From NCBI GenBank assembly GCA_944332205.1, contig CALVJN010000019.1, forward strand, positions 1 to 32,047: a stretch of 32,047 nucleotides of DNA, written 5' to 3'. Positions 1 through 8,222 of the stretch are shown here, one piece after another (within the stretch, counting starts at the first letter, position 1; each line of letters opens with the position of its first letter). The DNA comes from an uncultured Bacilli bacterium (GTDB taxonomy: Bacteria > Bacillota_I > Bacilli_A > RF39 > UBA660). Under the pieces are notes generated by a model. That model searched no databases and had not been told where the DNA came from. It saw nothing but the letters and a program-made list of their open reading frames with translations. The position numbers and the translations under genes were made by a program.

Positions 1-18
1 AACTTCGTTTTACTTTTA

Positions 19-34
19 TGTTTCACGTGAAACT
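19..34. promoter_or_regulatory. parS: parS site, copy 1 (ParB loading site)
   Basis: The sequence TGTTTCACGTGAAACT matches the 16-bp parS consensus TGTTTCACGTGAAACA at 15 of 16 positions. ParB (encoded at 18734-19615) would load here as a CTP-dependent clamp. It lies about 9 kb from the origin, within the usual ori-proximal zone for parS. Confidence 0.93.
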
Positions 35-55
35 TTTTATCTTTTTCCACTGTTT

Positions 56-71
56 TATTTCCCGGGAAATA
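56..71. promoter_or_regulatory. Noc-binding site (NBS), copy 1
   Basis: The sequence TATTTCCCGGGAAATA is a perfect 16-bp palindrome containing the Bacillus subtilis Noc-binding consensus ATTTCCCGGGAAAT. It shares its outer bases with parS but has CCCGGG in place of CACGTG, the known difference between ParB and Noc sites. The likely ligand is the Noc-like protein encoded at 16465-17841. Confidence 0.92.
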
Positions 72-101
72 TTTTATCGCTTTAACTTCGCTTTACTCTT
101 A

Positions 102-117
102 TGTTTCACGTGAAACT
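102..117. promoter_or_regulatory. parS: parS site, copy 2
   Basis: This is the same 16-bp sequence as the parS at 19-34, in the second repeat unit (15 of 16 to consensus). Its centre lies 83 bp from that of the first copy and 46 bp from the preceding Noc site. Confidence 0.93.
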
Positions 118-137
118 TTTTATCTTTTCCACTGTTT

Positions 138-153
138 TATTTCCCGGGAAATA
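138..153. promoter_or_regulatory. Noc-binding site (NBS), copy 2
   Basis: TATTTCCCGGGAAATA is repeated exactly in the second unit, 36 bp centre to centre from the preceding parS. Both Noc palindromes are intact although the bases around them have begun to diverge. Confidence 0.92.
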
Positions 154-183
154 TTTTATTGTTTTAACTTCGTTTTACTTTTA

Positions 184-199
184 TATTTTACGCGAAAAT
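184..199. promoter_or_regulatory. Degenerate parS-like site in third repeat unit
   Basis: TATTTTACGCGAAAAT sits at the parS position of unit 3. The CACGTG core has become TACGCG, so ParB binding is probably weak or lost. It shows that the array once extended further toward tadA; the Noc site of this unit is missing altogether. Confidence 0.5.
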
Positions 200-228
200 T
201 TTTTATCTTTTTCCACTGTTTTAATAAA

Positions 229-257
229 TAAAAAAAAGGATATTTTTATTTATCCTT
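229..257 (-). terminator. Rho-independent terminator of tadA
   Basis: On the minus strand AAGGATA (257-251) and TATCCTT (242-236) form a 7-bp stem with an 8-nt loop, followed by a run of U. The stem begins inside the last codons of tadA. Confidence 0.8.
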
Positions 258-686
258 ATATTTTTCCCTTATTTTTAAAAAAGCTTTTTTTATTAATGCT
301 GTAGTATTAGTAATAATAATATTTGAATTTATTTGAAACATTTTTGTTTTTAAAATTAAATCATTATTTGATTCAGAAGAATAAACTACTTTTTCTAATT
401 TGCTACTATTTATAACTTCTTGACACATTCTGCATGGTTTTAATGTAGTATAAAGCGTGCAATTAATTAATCTCCAATTTTTAATTTTCTTATTTGCTTT
501 TTCTATTGCAATAATTTCTGCGTGTTTTGTTATTACTTGACTATTATCTCTTAAATTATGGGCTTTAGATATTATTTTTCCATCATTATTTGACACAACT
601 ATTGCTCCTACTGGAATTTCCCCTTTTTTGTACGCTTTTAATGCTTCCTTATATGCTATTTGCATATAATATTCATCATTTTTCAT
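246..686 (-). CDS. tadA: tRNA-specific adenosine deaminase TadA
   Basis: 146-residue protein that deaminates adenosine 34 to inosine in tRNA-Arg(ACG), allowing wobble decoding of CGN codons. The zinc/catalytic residues of the cytidine-deaminase fold are visible: H55-A-E57 with the proton-shuttling Glu, and P84-C85-R-M-C88. Length is normal for TadA. An upstream in-frame start would add 14 residues but would lie inside the SRP RNA. The ATG at 686 is preceded by GGAGTGG, and MKNDEYYMQIA is a typical TadA start. The gene begins about 13 nt after the U-run that ends the SRP RNA and may depend on read-through from its promoter. A tadA-SRP RNA neighbourhood is also found in Bacillus, usually with dnaX nearby. 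Confidence 0.96.
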   Translation of the reverse strand: MKNDEYYMQIAYKEALKAYKKGEIPVGAIVVSNNDGKIISKAHNLRDNSQVITKHAEIIAIEKANKKIKNWRLINCTLYTTLKPCRMCQEVINSSKLEKVVYSSESNNDLILKTKMFQINSNIIITNTTALIKKAFLKIREKYKDK

Positions 687-698
687 GTTATCCACTCC

Positions 699-782
699 AA
701 AAAAAATGATGCACATAAGTACTTTCAACGTTAAGGCTGCTATCTTCCAATTCTGACCTGGTTCCGCTGTACTTATTGCATC
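699..782 (-). ncRNA. ffs: Signal recognition particle RNA (small, 4.5S type)
   Basis: On the minus strand the conserved domain IV core reads ACCAGGTCAG...GGAA...AGCAGCC, the Ffh-binding loop of SRP RNA with its GGAA tetraloop. The ends pair: GATGCA and (A)TAAGTAC at the 5' side match GTACTTA(T) and TGCATC at the 3' side, with a U-run at 706-699. The whole RNA is only about 76-84 nt with no Alu domain, unlike the long scRNA of Bacillus subtilis and like the short forms of mycoplasmas and E. coli. The tetraloop is closed by U-G then U-A instead of the usual C-G pairs. Ends are inferred from the promoter (+1 near 782) and the U-run. Confidence 0.93.
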
Positions 783-788
783 AACATT

Positions 789-817
789 ATTTTACTATAT
801 ATTTATAGTATTTTCAA
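789..817 (-). promoter_or_regulatory. Promoter of the SRP RNA gene
   Basis: On the minus strand TTGAAA (817-812) and TAAAAT (794-789) are separated by 17 bp. The predicted start near 782 coincides with the first base of the SRP RNA terminal stem. Confidence 0.8.
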
Positions 818-831
818 ATATATTTTATTAT

Positions 832-3267
832 TTAAATATTTTCTTCTTCTATTTCTTTATTTACTATCGCTACTGTTGAAACTTTTTGATTATTTTTTAA
901 TGTTATTAATCTAACTCCTTGTGTATTTCTGCTTAAAGTTGAAATCTGATCTAATGAAATTCTTATAGTCATGCCATTATCAGTAATTATTATCAAATCT
1001 TCATCACCATTAACAGTCTTTAATGAAATTAATTTACCATTTTTTTCAGTTATATTTAATGTTTTAACTCCTTTACTTCCTCTATGAGTTAATCTATATT
1101 CATTAATTGAAGTTTTTTTACCATATCCATTTTCAGTAACGTTTAGTACCTCCTCATTTTCAGTTACAATTTCTGCTCCTACTACAGTTTCATTATCTGA
1201 TAAATCTATTCCTCTTACTCCTGAACTTCCACGTCCCATTATTCTTACTTCTGTTTCAAAAAATCTTACTAACCTTCCATTTGATGCACCAATTATAACT
1301 TGTTTTTCTCCATTTGTTTTTCTAACTGAAATTAACTCATCGTTATCTTTTAAAATAATTGCTTTTTTACCATTATTTCTTATACTTTCAAATTCACTCA
1401 TTTCTGTTCTTTTAATTAAACCTAATTTTGTAACAAATACTAAATATTTATTTTCTTCATCTGTTGCTGAAATTGTCACTATTGAAGTTATTCTTTCATC
1501 CTTTTCTAATGGTAATAAATTGACAATTGGTAGTCCCTTTGATTGTCTGCTAAATTCTGGTATTTCGTATCCTTTCATTCTGTATACTTTTCCATAATTA
1601 CTAAACATTAATATAAAATCATGAGTTTTCATTGTTACTAATTTTTCTGGGAAATCTTCTTCGTTTGTTGTCATCCCTTTAATTCCAACCCCTCCGCGAT
1701 TTTGCGTTCTAAAAGTATCGTTTGGTACTCTTTTTATATATCCTTTATTTGTAAGCGCAACAATAATATCTTCAACAGGAATCAATGATTCATCCTCTAT
1801 ATAATCTATTGCTGACATATCTATCGTTGTTCTTCTTTCATCAGAATATTTTTCTTTTATTTCAAGCATCTCATTTTTTATAATATTGTTTATTTTTTCA
1901 TTACTTGCTAATATTGATTTTAATTCACTAATTAATTCTAGAGTTTCTTTTAAATCTTCTTCTATTTTATCTCTTTCTAATCCTGTTAATCTTCTTAATT
2001 TTAACTCTAAAATTGCATCTGTTTGTGCTTCACTTAAATTAAAATTGCTCATTAATTTTTCTTTAGCTTCTAAATCAGTCTCTGCATTTCTTATTATACT
2101 TATTACAGCATCCAAATTATCTAATGCTATTTTATATCCTTCTAATATATGTGCTCTAGCCTCTGCTTTATTTAATTCAAATTGAGTTCTTCTTGTTATT
2201 ACTTCTCGTTGATAGTCAATATATTTACTTATTATTTCTTTTATATTTAATGTTTTTGGTACCCCTTTATCTAGCATTAAGAATATTATTCCAAAAGTTG
2301 ATTGCAATGGTGTATGTTTATATAAATTATTTAATACTACATTTGGATTTGCTTCTTTTTTTAATGTAATTACTATTTTTACACCGTTTTCAATATTAGT
2401 TTCTTCATGATAATCAGCAATTCCTTCCAATACTTTATCTCTTACTAGTTCAGCAATTCTATTTTTTAACTCTAAAGTGTTTATTCCATATGGTATCTCA
2501 GTAATTACAATTCTATGCTTATTATTATTTTCCTCAATATTAGCTTTACACCTTATAGTAATTGTTCCTCGTCCTGTTTCATAAGCTTTTTTAATTCCAC
2601 TATTTCCTAATATTATTGCTCCTGTAGGAAAATCTGGCCCTTTTATATAGTTCATTAATTCCAATGGTGTTATTTCATTATTATCGATATATGCGATACA
2701 TCCATCAATTACTTCTCCTAAATTATGTGGAGGAATATTTGTAGCCATTCCTACAGCAATTCCCATTGTTCCGTTAACTAATATGTTTGGAAACCTGCTA
2801 GGAATTACTTCTGGTTCTTTTTCTGTTTCGTCAAAATTTGCTACAAAATTTACTGTATCTTTATTTATATCTCTCAATAATTCTAGACTTATTTTTGACA
2901 ATCTTGCTTCTGTATAACGCATTGCAGCAGCACCATCACCATCCATATTTCCAAAATTACCATGTCCATCTACTAACATGTATCTATAACTAAAGTCTTG
3001 AGCCATTCTTACCATAGCGTCATATATACTTGAATCGCCATGTGGATGATATTTCCCCATTACATCTCCGACAATTCTCGCACATTTACGATGTTGCTTA
3101 TCTGGAGTGTATCCTGATTCATACATTGAATATAATATACGTCTATGAACTGGTTTTAGTCCATCTCTTAAATCTGGTAATGCACGTGCTACAATAACAC
3201 TCATAGAATATTCCAAAAAAGATGTTTGTACTTCTTTTACTATATTATTTTGTTCTAACCTATCCAT
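832..3267 (-). CDS. gyrA: DNA gyrase subunit A
   Basis: 811 residues, the DNA cleavage and religation subunit of gyrase. The catalytic tyrosine is Y118 in [12 protein letters not shown]. The quinolone-determining region GDSSIYD has Ser79 and Asp83 at the positions of E. coli S83 and D87, the susceptible-type residues. The C-terminal half is the DNA-wrapping beta-pinwheel. Its GyrA-box reads QNRGGVG instead of the usual Q(R/K)RGG(R/K)G, so two basic positions are lost, which may affect wrapping. The start at 3267 has an AGGAGG ribosome site and lies 9 nt after gyrB, so the two are cotranscribed in recF-gyrB-gyrA. I see no clear terminator hairpin before the SRP RNA promoter. Confidence 0.98.
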   Translation of the reverse strand: MDRLEQNNIVKEVQTSFLEYSMSVIVARALPDLRDGLKPVHRRILYSMYESGYTPDKQHRKCARIVGDVMGKYHPHGDSSIYDAMVRMAQDFSYRYMLVDGHGNFGNMDGDGAAAMRYTEARLSKISLELLRDINKDTVNFVANFDETEKEPEVIPSRFPNILVNGTMGIAVGMATNIPPHNLGEVIDGCIAYIDNNEITPLELMNYIKGPDFPTGAIILGNSGIKKAYETGRGTITIRCKANIEENNNKHRIVITEIPYGINTLELKNRIAELVRDKVLEGIADYHEETNIENGVKIVITLKKEANPNVVLNNLYKHTPLQSTFGIIFLMLDKGVPKTLNIKEIISKYIDYQREVITRRTQFELNKAEARAHILEGYKIALDNLDAVISIIRNAETDLEAKEKLMSNFNLSEAQTDAILELKLRRLTGLERDKIEEDLKETLELISELKSILASNEKINNIIKNEMLEIKEKYSDERRTTIDMSAIDYIEDESLIPVEDIIVALTNKGYIKRVPNDTFRTQNRGGVGIKGMTTNEEDFPEKLVTMKTHDFILMFSNYGKVYRMKGYEIPEFSRQSKGLPIVNLLPLEKDERITSIVTISATDEENKYLVFVTKLGLIKRTEMSEFESIRNNGKKAIILKDNDELISVRKTNGEKQVIIGASNGRLVRFFETEVRIMGRGSSGVRGIDLSDNETVVGAEIVTENEEVLNVTENGYGKKTSINEYRLTHRGSKGVKTLNITEKNGKLISLKTVNGDEDLIIITDNGMTIRISLDQISTLSRNTQGVRLITLKNNQKVSTVAIVNKEIEEENI

Positions 3268-3276
3268 ATAAACCTC

Positions 3277-5196
3277 CTATATATCCAAATTACTTACATA
3301 TTTTGCATTTTTTTCTATAAAATCTTTTCTTGGCTCTACATCATCACCCATTAAAGTTTTGAACACTTCATCAGCGCTAATGGCATCTTCTACTGTTATT
3401 TGTCTTAATATTCTATTTTCTTTTGCCATTGTAGTATCTCTAAGTTCATCAGCATCCATTTCTCCTAAACCTTTCATTCTTGTTATTGTATATTTTGCAT
3501 TTTCTGGCAAAGTTTTTAAATATTCATCTCTTTCCTCTTCATTTAAAACATATTTAATATTTTTTCCATAAACTACTTTAAATAAAGGAGGTTGTGCTGC
3601 ATATACATGACCTTTTTCAACAACTTCTCTAAAAAAGCGATAAAATAGAGTCAGTAATAAAATTCTTATATGTGACCCATCAACATCGGCATCTGTCATT
3701 ATTATTATTTTATCGTATCTCAATTTTGAAATATCAAAATCTTCGCCTATTCCTGTACCAAATGCTGTAATCATTGTTCTTATTTCTTCATTTCCAAGTG
3801 CTCTATCTAATCTTGCTTTTTCTACATTTAAAATTTTCCCTCGTAGTGGTAATATAGCTTGAGTCATATAGTCTCTTCCTTTTTTAGCAGATCCTCCTGC
3901 TGAATCTCCTTCGACAAGAAATATCTCTGATTCACTTGGATCTTTACTTTTACAATCAGTCAATTTACCATAAAAATTAGTAATTTCAAGATCTCCTTTT
4001 CTTCTTGTTAATTCACGAGCTTTTTTAGCTGCTACTCTAGCTCGTGAAGCTGTCATTGCTTTTTCAATAATTACTCTAGCTTGATTAGGATTTTCCATCA
4101 AAAACCTTTCTAATCCTTCACCAAAAATTTTACTTGTTATTTGTCTTACCTCAATGTTTCCTAATTTAGTTTTAGTTTGACCTTCAAATTGAGGATTTGG
4201 ATGTTTGCAAGATACAATTAGTGTAATACCCTCTTTAACATCATCGAATAATAAACTGTCATCGTTATTTTTTAAAATATTATTACTTGTAGCATATTTA
4301 TTTAATACTCTAGTTAGTGCTAATCTTACACCTTCTTCATGCGTTCCACCTTCAGGTGTATTTATATTGTTTACAAAAGAATATATACATCCAGTATAAG
4401 ACTCATTATATTGCATTGCTACTTCTATTGAAATATCGTTTTCTGCTCCATTTATATCTAAAATAGTTTCATGGATAGGCGTTCTATTTTGATTTATCAT
4501 TTTTACATATTCAGAAATTCCACCTTCATACATAAAAACATCTTCGACATCAGTTCTTTCATCTTTTAGTTTTAAAGTTAAACCCCTATTTAAAAAAGCT
4601 AATTCCCTTACTCTTTGTTTTAACACATCATAGTCAAATATTGTTGTTTCTTCAAATATTTCAGGATCTGGTAAAAAAGTTACTATAGTTCCCGTATCAC
4701 TATTATCGCATTCTCCTATTATTTTTAAAGGATTAACTGGATGTCCACCATTTTCATATCTTTGATAAAAAATATTACCATCTTTGTGAACTTCTACTTC
4801 TAACCATAAAGATAAAGCATTTACTACACTGGCACCAACTCCGTGCAAACCTCCAGATACTTTATATCCACCGCCACCAAATTTTCCTCCTGCATGAAGA
4901 ACTGTATATACTGTTTCAACTGTAGATTTTCCTGTTTTTGGATGAATATCTGTTGGTATTCCTCGTCCATTATCAGTAACTCTTATTGTATTTTCTTTTC
5001 CTATTGTAATAGTAATTAAATCACAATATCCTGCTAGTGCCTCGTCAATAGCATTATCTACTATTTCCCATACTAAATGATGAAGTCCTCGTACTCCTGT
5101 TGTTCCTATGTACATTCCAGGTCTTTTCCTAACTGCTTCTAATCCTTCTAATACTTGAATTGATGATGAATCATATTTTGCATTATTTTTATCCAT
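3277..5196 (-). CDS. gyrB: DNA gyrase subunit B
   Basis: 639 residues, the ATPase subunit of gyrase. The GHKL ATP site shows DNAIDEA (47-53) and DNGRGIP (75-81). The TOPRIM domain shows EGDSAGGSA and DADVDGSHI, which bind magnesium. The C-terminal tail carries RMKGLGEMD. Length fits Gram-positive GyrB. The start ATG at 5196 lies in ATGGATAA, which also holds the recF stop codon, so there is an 8-nt overlap and likely translational coupling; AAGGTGGG lies upstream. It works with GyrA to keep origin-proximal DNA negatively supercoiled. Confidence 0.98.
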   Translation of the reverse strand: MDKNNAKYDSSSIQVLEGLEAVRKRPGMYIGTTGVRGLHHLVWEIVDNAIDEALAGYCDLITITIGKENTIRVTDNGRGIPTDIHPKTGKSTVETVYTVLHAGGKFGGGGYKVSGGLHGVGASVVNALSLWLEVEVHKDGNIFYQRYENGGHPVNPLKIIGECDNSDTGTIVTFLPDPEIFEETTIFDYDVLKQRVRELAFLNRGLTLKLKDERTDVEDVFMYEGGISEYVKMINQNRTPIHETILDINGAENDISIEVAMQYNESYTGCIYSFVNNINTPEGGTHEEGVRLALTRVLNKYATSNNILKNNDDSLLFDDVKEGITLIVSCKHPNPQFEGQTKTKLGNIEVRQITSKIFGEGLERFLMENPNQARVIIEKAMTASRARVAAKKARELTRRKGDLEITNFYGKLTDCKSKDPSESEIFLVEGDSAGGSAKKGRDYMTQAILPLRGKILNVEKARLDRALGNEEIRTMITAFGTGIGEDFDISKLRYDKIIIMTDADVDGSHIRILLLTLFYRFFREVVEKGHVYAAQPPLFKVVYGKNIKYVLNEEERDEYLKTLPENAKYTITRMKGLGEMDADELRDTTMAKENRILRQITVEDAISADEVFKTLMGDDVEPRKDFIEKNAKYVSNLDI

Positions 5197-6313
5197 TATT
5201 TTTTCCCACCTTTTCTGTTACCATTCCATCTTTTACCTTAAATATTTTTGCTTCTTCTAAAAATTTTCTATTAATTCCTCTTGTATCATTGGCTGTAATT
5301 ATTACTTGTAAATTTTTATTTATATAATTAATTAATTTATTTCTATTTTTAATGTCTAATTCGCTAAATACATCATCTAATAATAGTATAGGATATGTAT
5401 CAGTTAATTCTTTAAATATTTCTATTTCTGATAATTTAAGCGCAATTATAGAAATTTTTTGCTGTCCTTGTGAACCATATATTTTTATATCATCATTATC
5501 TATTAAAAAGTGTAAATCATCGCGATGTGGACCATAAATAGTCATACCATTTTCTATTTCTTTTTTTAACGAATTTTGATATTTTTGTATTAAATTTTTT
5601 CTTATTTTTTCTCTTGAAAAATCCTCTAAATCTACATTTGTTTCATATACTACTTTAAAATTTTTTATTCCTGTTATATTTTCATATATATTACTAATCC
5701 TATTATTAATGAAATCTATGAAATTTTTCCGTTCTTGATAAATATCTATTTCTCTCTCAATTAAGTTTTCAGTAACACTATCTAAATATCTTTGATCTGT
5801 ATTAGAACTTTTATATAACATTTTTAAATAATTATTTCTTATTTTTAAAATTTTGTTAAATTCATTATATTTTTTAATATAATTTTTGGATAATTGACTT
5901 AATTCAATATTAAGAAAATTTCTTCTTTCTGCTGGTGTTCCCTGTAATATATTGATATCTTCTGGAGAGATTAATATAACATTTAAGTTTGTTATATATT
6001 CTGATATTTTTTTTATTTCGTTGTTATTAACTTTTACATTTTTCTTTTCTTTAGTTAGTTCAATAGTTAAGCTTTTAAAAATATTATTATTTTTTATTTC
6101 TGCTTTTACTTTTGCTTTTTCATATCCCTTATTTATTAAATTAAAATCTGTTGTACGGTATGATTTAGTTAAAGCTAAGAAATAAACACTTTCTAATATA
6201 TTTGTTTTTCCTTGAGCATTATCTCCTATAAAAATATTTATTTTTTTATCTAATGTTATTGCTATTTTTTTATAATTTCTAAAATTTATTAAATTTAATT
6301 TACGAATTATCAT
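5189..6313 (-). CDS. recF: DNA replication and repair protein RecF
   Basis: 374-residue SMC-like ATPase that helps load RecA at gapped DNA. The start [14 protein letters not shown] is typical of RecF. The Walker A is GDNAQGKTN near residue 33, the ABC signature lies in YGSQGQQKI, and Walker B is [12 protein letters not shown]. No ribosome-binding site lies just before the ATG at 6313. The nearest one, AAGGTG, serves an 11-codon frame that overlaps the recF start (see 6300-6335). A promoter and a comK terminator lie immediately upstream, so recF-gyrB-gyrA forms its own unit. Confidence 0.97.
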   Translation of the reverse strand: MIIRKLNLINFRNYKKIAITLDKKINIFIGDNAQGKTNILESVYFLALTKSYRTTDFNLINKGYEKAKVKAEIKNNNIFKSLTIELTKEKKNVKVNNNEIKKISEYITNLNVILISPEDINILQGTPAERRNFLNIELSQLSKNYIKKYNEFNKILKIRNNYLKMLYKSSNTDQRYLDSVTENLIEREIDIYQERKNFIDFINNRISNIYENITGIKNFKVVYETNVDLEDFSREKIRKNLIQKYQNSLKKEIENGMTIYGPHRDDLHFLIDNDDIKIYGSQGQQKISIIALKLSEIEIFKELTDTYPILLLDDVFSELDIKNRNKLINYINKNLQVIITANDTRGINRKFLEEAKIFKVKDGMVTEKVGKNNG

Positions 6314-6335
6314 AAATAAATATTAATTTGCCCAT
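6300..6335 (-). CDS. Possible 11-codon leader peptide overlapping recF start
   Basis: An AAGGTG ribosome site is followed after 5 nt by ATG at 6335. It encodes [11 protein letters not shown] and stops with TAA at 6302-6300, inside recF. RecF itself has no visible ribosome site, so ribosomes that translate this mini-frame may terminate and restart at the recF ATG 11-13 nt back. This rests on spacing alone and the peptide has no recognisable family. Confidence 0.35.
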   Translation of the reverse strand: MGKLIFIYDNS

Positions 6336-6380
6336 ATTTACACCTTAACCTATTATTAATATTCCCATACACACAATATA

Positions 6381-6410
6381 ATTATATCATAAAATGAAGC
6401 TTTAAACCAA
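6381..6410 (-). promoter_or_regulatory. Promoter of recF-gyrB-gyrA
   Basis: On the minus strand TTGGTT (6410-6405), an 18-bp spacer and TATAAT (6386-6381) are seen. TG one base before the -10 makes it an extended -10 promoter (TGATATAAT). It lies just after the comK terminator. Confidence 0.7.
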
Positions 6411-6411
6411 T

Positions 6412-6438
6412 AAAAAAAAGGGTTTAATCCCTTTTTTT
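6412..6438 (-). terminator. Terminator of dnaA-dnaN-comK, spanning the comK stop
   Basis: An A-run plus GGG pairs with CCC plus a U-run around a 6-nt ATTAAA loop, with the comK stop codon in the loop. The palindrome is symmetrical and could act on both strands. Confidence 0.75.
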
Positions 6439-6882
6439 TGCATTTATTCTTTTTTTTATTAATGATTCTAATCTTGTTGCTCTATAAATTTGATTATCTA
6501 ATGATAATTTTGATATTTCTATTATTAATTCTTTTTCATTATTAAAAGTAATTTTTGTTTTTTTACCAATTTTTTCAGTTTTCTTTATACTATTTAAATT
6601 TATCCAACAACAATCGTCTAAAAGTGATGATTTAGTTGGAAAAAAAATTAAACAACTACTTTCTTCTATTAATATTGGTAATTTATAACTACAGTCTAAT
6701 ATGCATTTTGCTGCTGTTAATCTTCCTTTGTAGCTACTTCCATAATATTTACAACTTTCATCCATTACTTTATAAGCATCATTGTTTATTACCTGCTCAC
6801 CATATTTTTCTATTATCTGTGTTTTTCCTACACATGACGAAATAACTGCATAAGTATCTTCGTTTATTTCATAATTTTCCAT
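6424..6882 (-). CDS. comK: ComK-family competence transcription factor
   Basis: 152 residues resembling ComK, the master activator of DNA-uptake genes in Bacillus. Matching blocks are SCKYYGSSYKGR (43-54; ComK SCRFFGSSYAGR), FPTKSS (81-86) followed by CCWINLNSI, and the DNQIYRATRLES block (129-140; ComK ENQVYRTAWLR). It is about 40 residues shorter than Bacillus ComK and ends before the region that holds FMLYPK, the MecA-binding degradation signal. It occupies the dnaN-recF interval where Bacillus has the small S4-domain gene yaaA/rlbA. The start at 6882 has AAAGGGGGAT. I see no clear ComK box (paired AAAA-N5-TTTT) upstream. Family assignment is from recalled sequence similarity. Confidence 0.85.
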   Translation of the reverse strand: MENYEINEDTYAVISSCVGKTQIIEKYGEQVINNDAYKVMDESCKYYGSSYKGRLTAAKCILDCSYKLPILIEESSCLIFFPTKSSLLDDCCWINLNSIKKTEKIGKKTKITFNNEKELIIEISKLSLDNQIYRATRLESLIKKRINAKKRD

Positions 6883-6954
6883 ATATATCCCCCTTTTGAA
6901 AATTATGGGATATATATTATCATTACTATATGTCGTTTTCTGTCTTTTTTTAGT

Positions 6955-8085
6955 CTAATATGTTCTAATTGGTACAACTAATTGAATTAATCCATCATCT
7001 TCTAGATTTTTTATTGTAATTGGCTTTACTTCCCCTATAAATGACATTTCAATATTTTCGTTATTTAAAGCATTTAAAGCTTCCATCATATATTTTGCAC
7101 TAAATGCTATTGTTATATCTTCATTATTATTTTTTACTATATTCATTTTCATTTCTGCTTTACCTTTTTCATTAGATACAGATTTTACAATTAAAAGATT
7201 ACCACTTGTCGATAAAGATACTATATTTTTTTCTTTATCTGAAGTTAATATACTAGCTTGTTCTATAACATTATATAATTGTGATAAATTTGCTGTTATT
7301 TTTAAAATAGAATCTTCTGGAATTAATTTTGATGTATTTGGATAATTTCCACTTATAAGTCTAGATTGAAATAATAAGTCTCCTTCTTCTAATAAAATTT
7401 TGTTATTAAATATATGTAATCTTATTTCTCCTTCTCTATCGTCTATTATTCTACTAAATTCTATTATATTTTTCCCTGGCATTATTATATTATATATTTC
7501 TTCGACAGGTTTTGTAAGTCTAATTTCTTTTTTAGCTAATCTATATGAATCTGTAGCACTACACTCTAATAGGTCTCCATTAATTTTAAAGTTAATACCT
7601 GTTAATACTGGTCTTGATTCATCTGTAGAAGTAGCAAAAGCCGTTTCTTTTACTATGTTTAATAGTTGTTCTGAACTTATTACTACATAATTATCACTTT
7701 TTTCTAGGTTAACATTTGGATATTCATTCTTATTAATAACATTTAAATCATATTTAATTTTTTCATCATCTGTGTATATTAATACTTTTAATTCATCAAT
7801 TACTTCGATGTTAATTTCTTCTTCTTTTATTATTCTTACTATATCAAGAATTTCTTTTCCTTGAATTATAATTATTCCTTCTTTTTCTATTGACATATTA
7901 TTTTCTTCTATTTTTATAAATTTTTGAATTGTTATATCATTATTTGATGCAGTTAATGTTAATCCTTCTTTTGTTAAGTCAAACTTTATTCCTGCTAAAG
8001 TTGGAATTAAATTTTTTGTAGATATAGCTTTTGATACTTTGTTTAAATTTTCTAATAATAATTCTCTTTTAATTTTTAATTTCAT
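6955..8085 (-). CDS. dnaN: DNA polymerase III beta subunit (sliding clamp)
   Basis: 376 residues, the ring-shaped processivity clamp of the replicative polymerase. The family is recognised from the start MKLKIKRELLLENLNKVSKA, the internal ATDSYRLAKKE block, and the C-terminal LVVPIRTY, which forms part of the partner-binding pocket (usual end LVMPIR). Three DnaN domains fit the length. A ribosome site AAGAAGG lies before the ATG. It follows dnaA across a 137-bp gap that holds DnaA boxes. Confidence 0.98.
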   Translation of the reverse strand: MKLKIKRELLLENLNKVSKAISTKNLIPTLAGIKFDLTKEGLTLTASNNDITIQKFIKIEENNMSIEKEGIIIIQGKEILDIVRIIKEEEINIEVIDELKVLIYTDDEKIKYDLNVINKNEYPNVNLEKSDNYVVISSEQLLNIVKETAFATSTDESRPVLTGINFKINGDLLECSATDSYRLAKKEIRLTKPVEEIYNIIMPGKNIIEFSRIIDDREGEIRLHIFNNKILLEEGDLLFQSRLISGNYPNTSKLIPEDSILKITANLSQLYNVIEQASILTSDKEKNIVSLSTSGNLLIVKSVSNEKGKAEMKMNIVKNNNEDITIAFSAKYMMEALNALNNENIEMSFIGEVKPITIKNLEDDGLIQLVVPIRTY

Positions 8086-8222
8086 ATTTTTTTTCCTTCT
8101 TTCTTTATATTTATATATATTTTTTATTATTATTACTGTGGATATTGTTGATAACTCTTTTATTCTTTTTATTTTTAAGCTTTTTTTAAATTTTTATCTG
8201 TTGATAACTTGTTCATACGCTG
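8086..8222. other. oriC, dnaA-dnaN part: DnaA boxes and AT-rich unwinding region
   Basis: Three DnaA-box-like 9-mers lie here: TGTGGATAT (8137-8145), TGTTGATAA directly abutting it (8146-8154), and TGTTGATAA (8199-8207). Each is one mismatch from TGTGGATAA. Next to the first box, toward dnaN, is a TTATTATTATTAC repeat (about 8124-8136), then an almost pure AT tract to 8103. By analogy with Bacillus oriC this is the likely unwinding side, where DnaA-trios follow the boxes. Confidence 0.75.

Larger units (their letters stand above)
1..228. repeat. 82/83-bp tandem repeat with alternating parS and Noc sites
   Basis: Units start at 1, 84 and 166, each with AACTTCG. The first two are full (83 and 82 bp) and differ by only a few substitutions and one deletion. 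The third matches until about position 223 and then diverges into the tadA terminator. The array is already under way at base 1, so it probably continues off the left edge. Each full unit holds two different palindromes, TTTCACGTGAAA (parS core) and TTTCCCGGGAAA (Noc-site core), with centres about 37 and 46 bp apart alternately. No convincing gene lies here; the short plus-strand reading frame at 101-304 is low complexity and overlaps tadA. Confidence 0.93.

Noticed and set aside
1..228. CRISPR array
   Set aside because: There are no unique spacers; the whole 82/83-bp unit repeats, and the palindromes match known protein-binding sites.
3176..3192. CACGTG core inside gyrA, considered as another parS
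   Set aside because: The flanks (TGCACGTGCTAC) do not match TGTTTCACGTGAAACA, and the site is in conserved coding sequence.
6883..6954. ComK box upstream of comK
   Set aside because: AAAA and TTTT runs are present but not in the required AAAA-N5-TTTT pairs.
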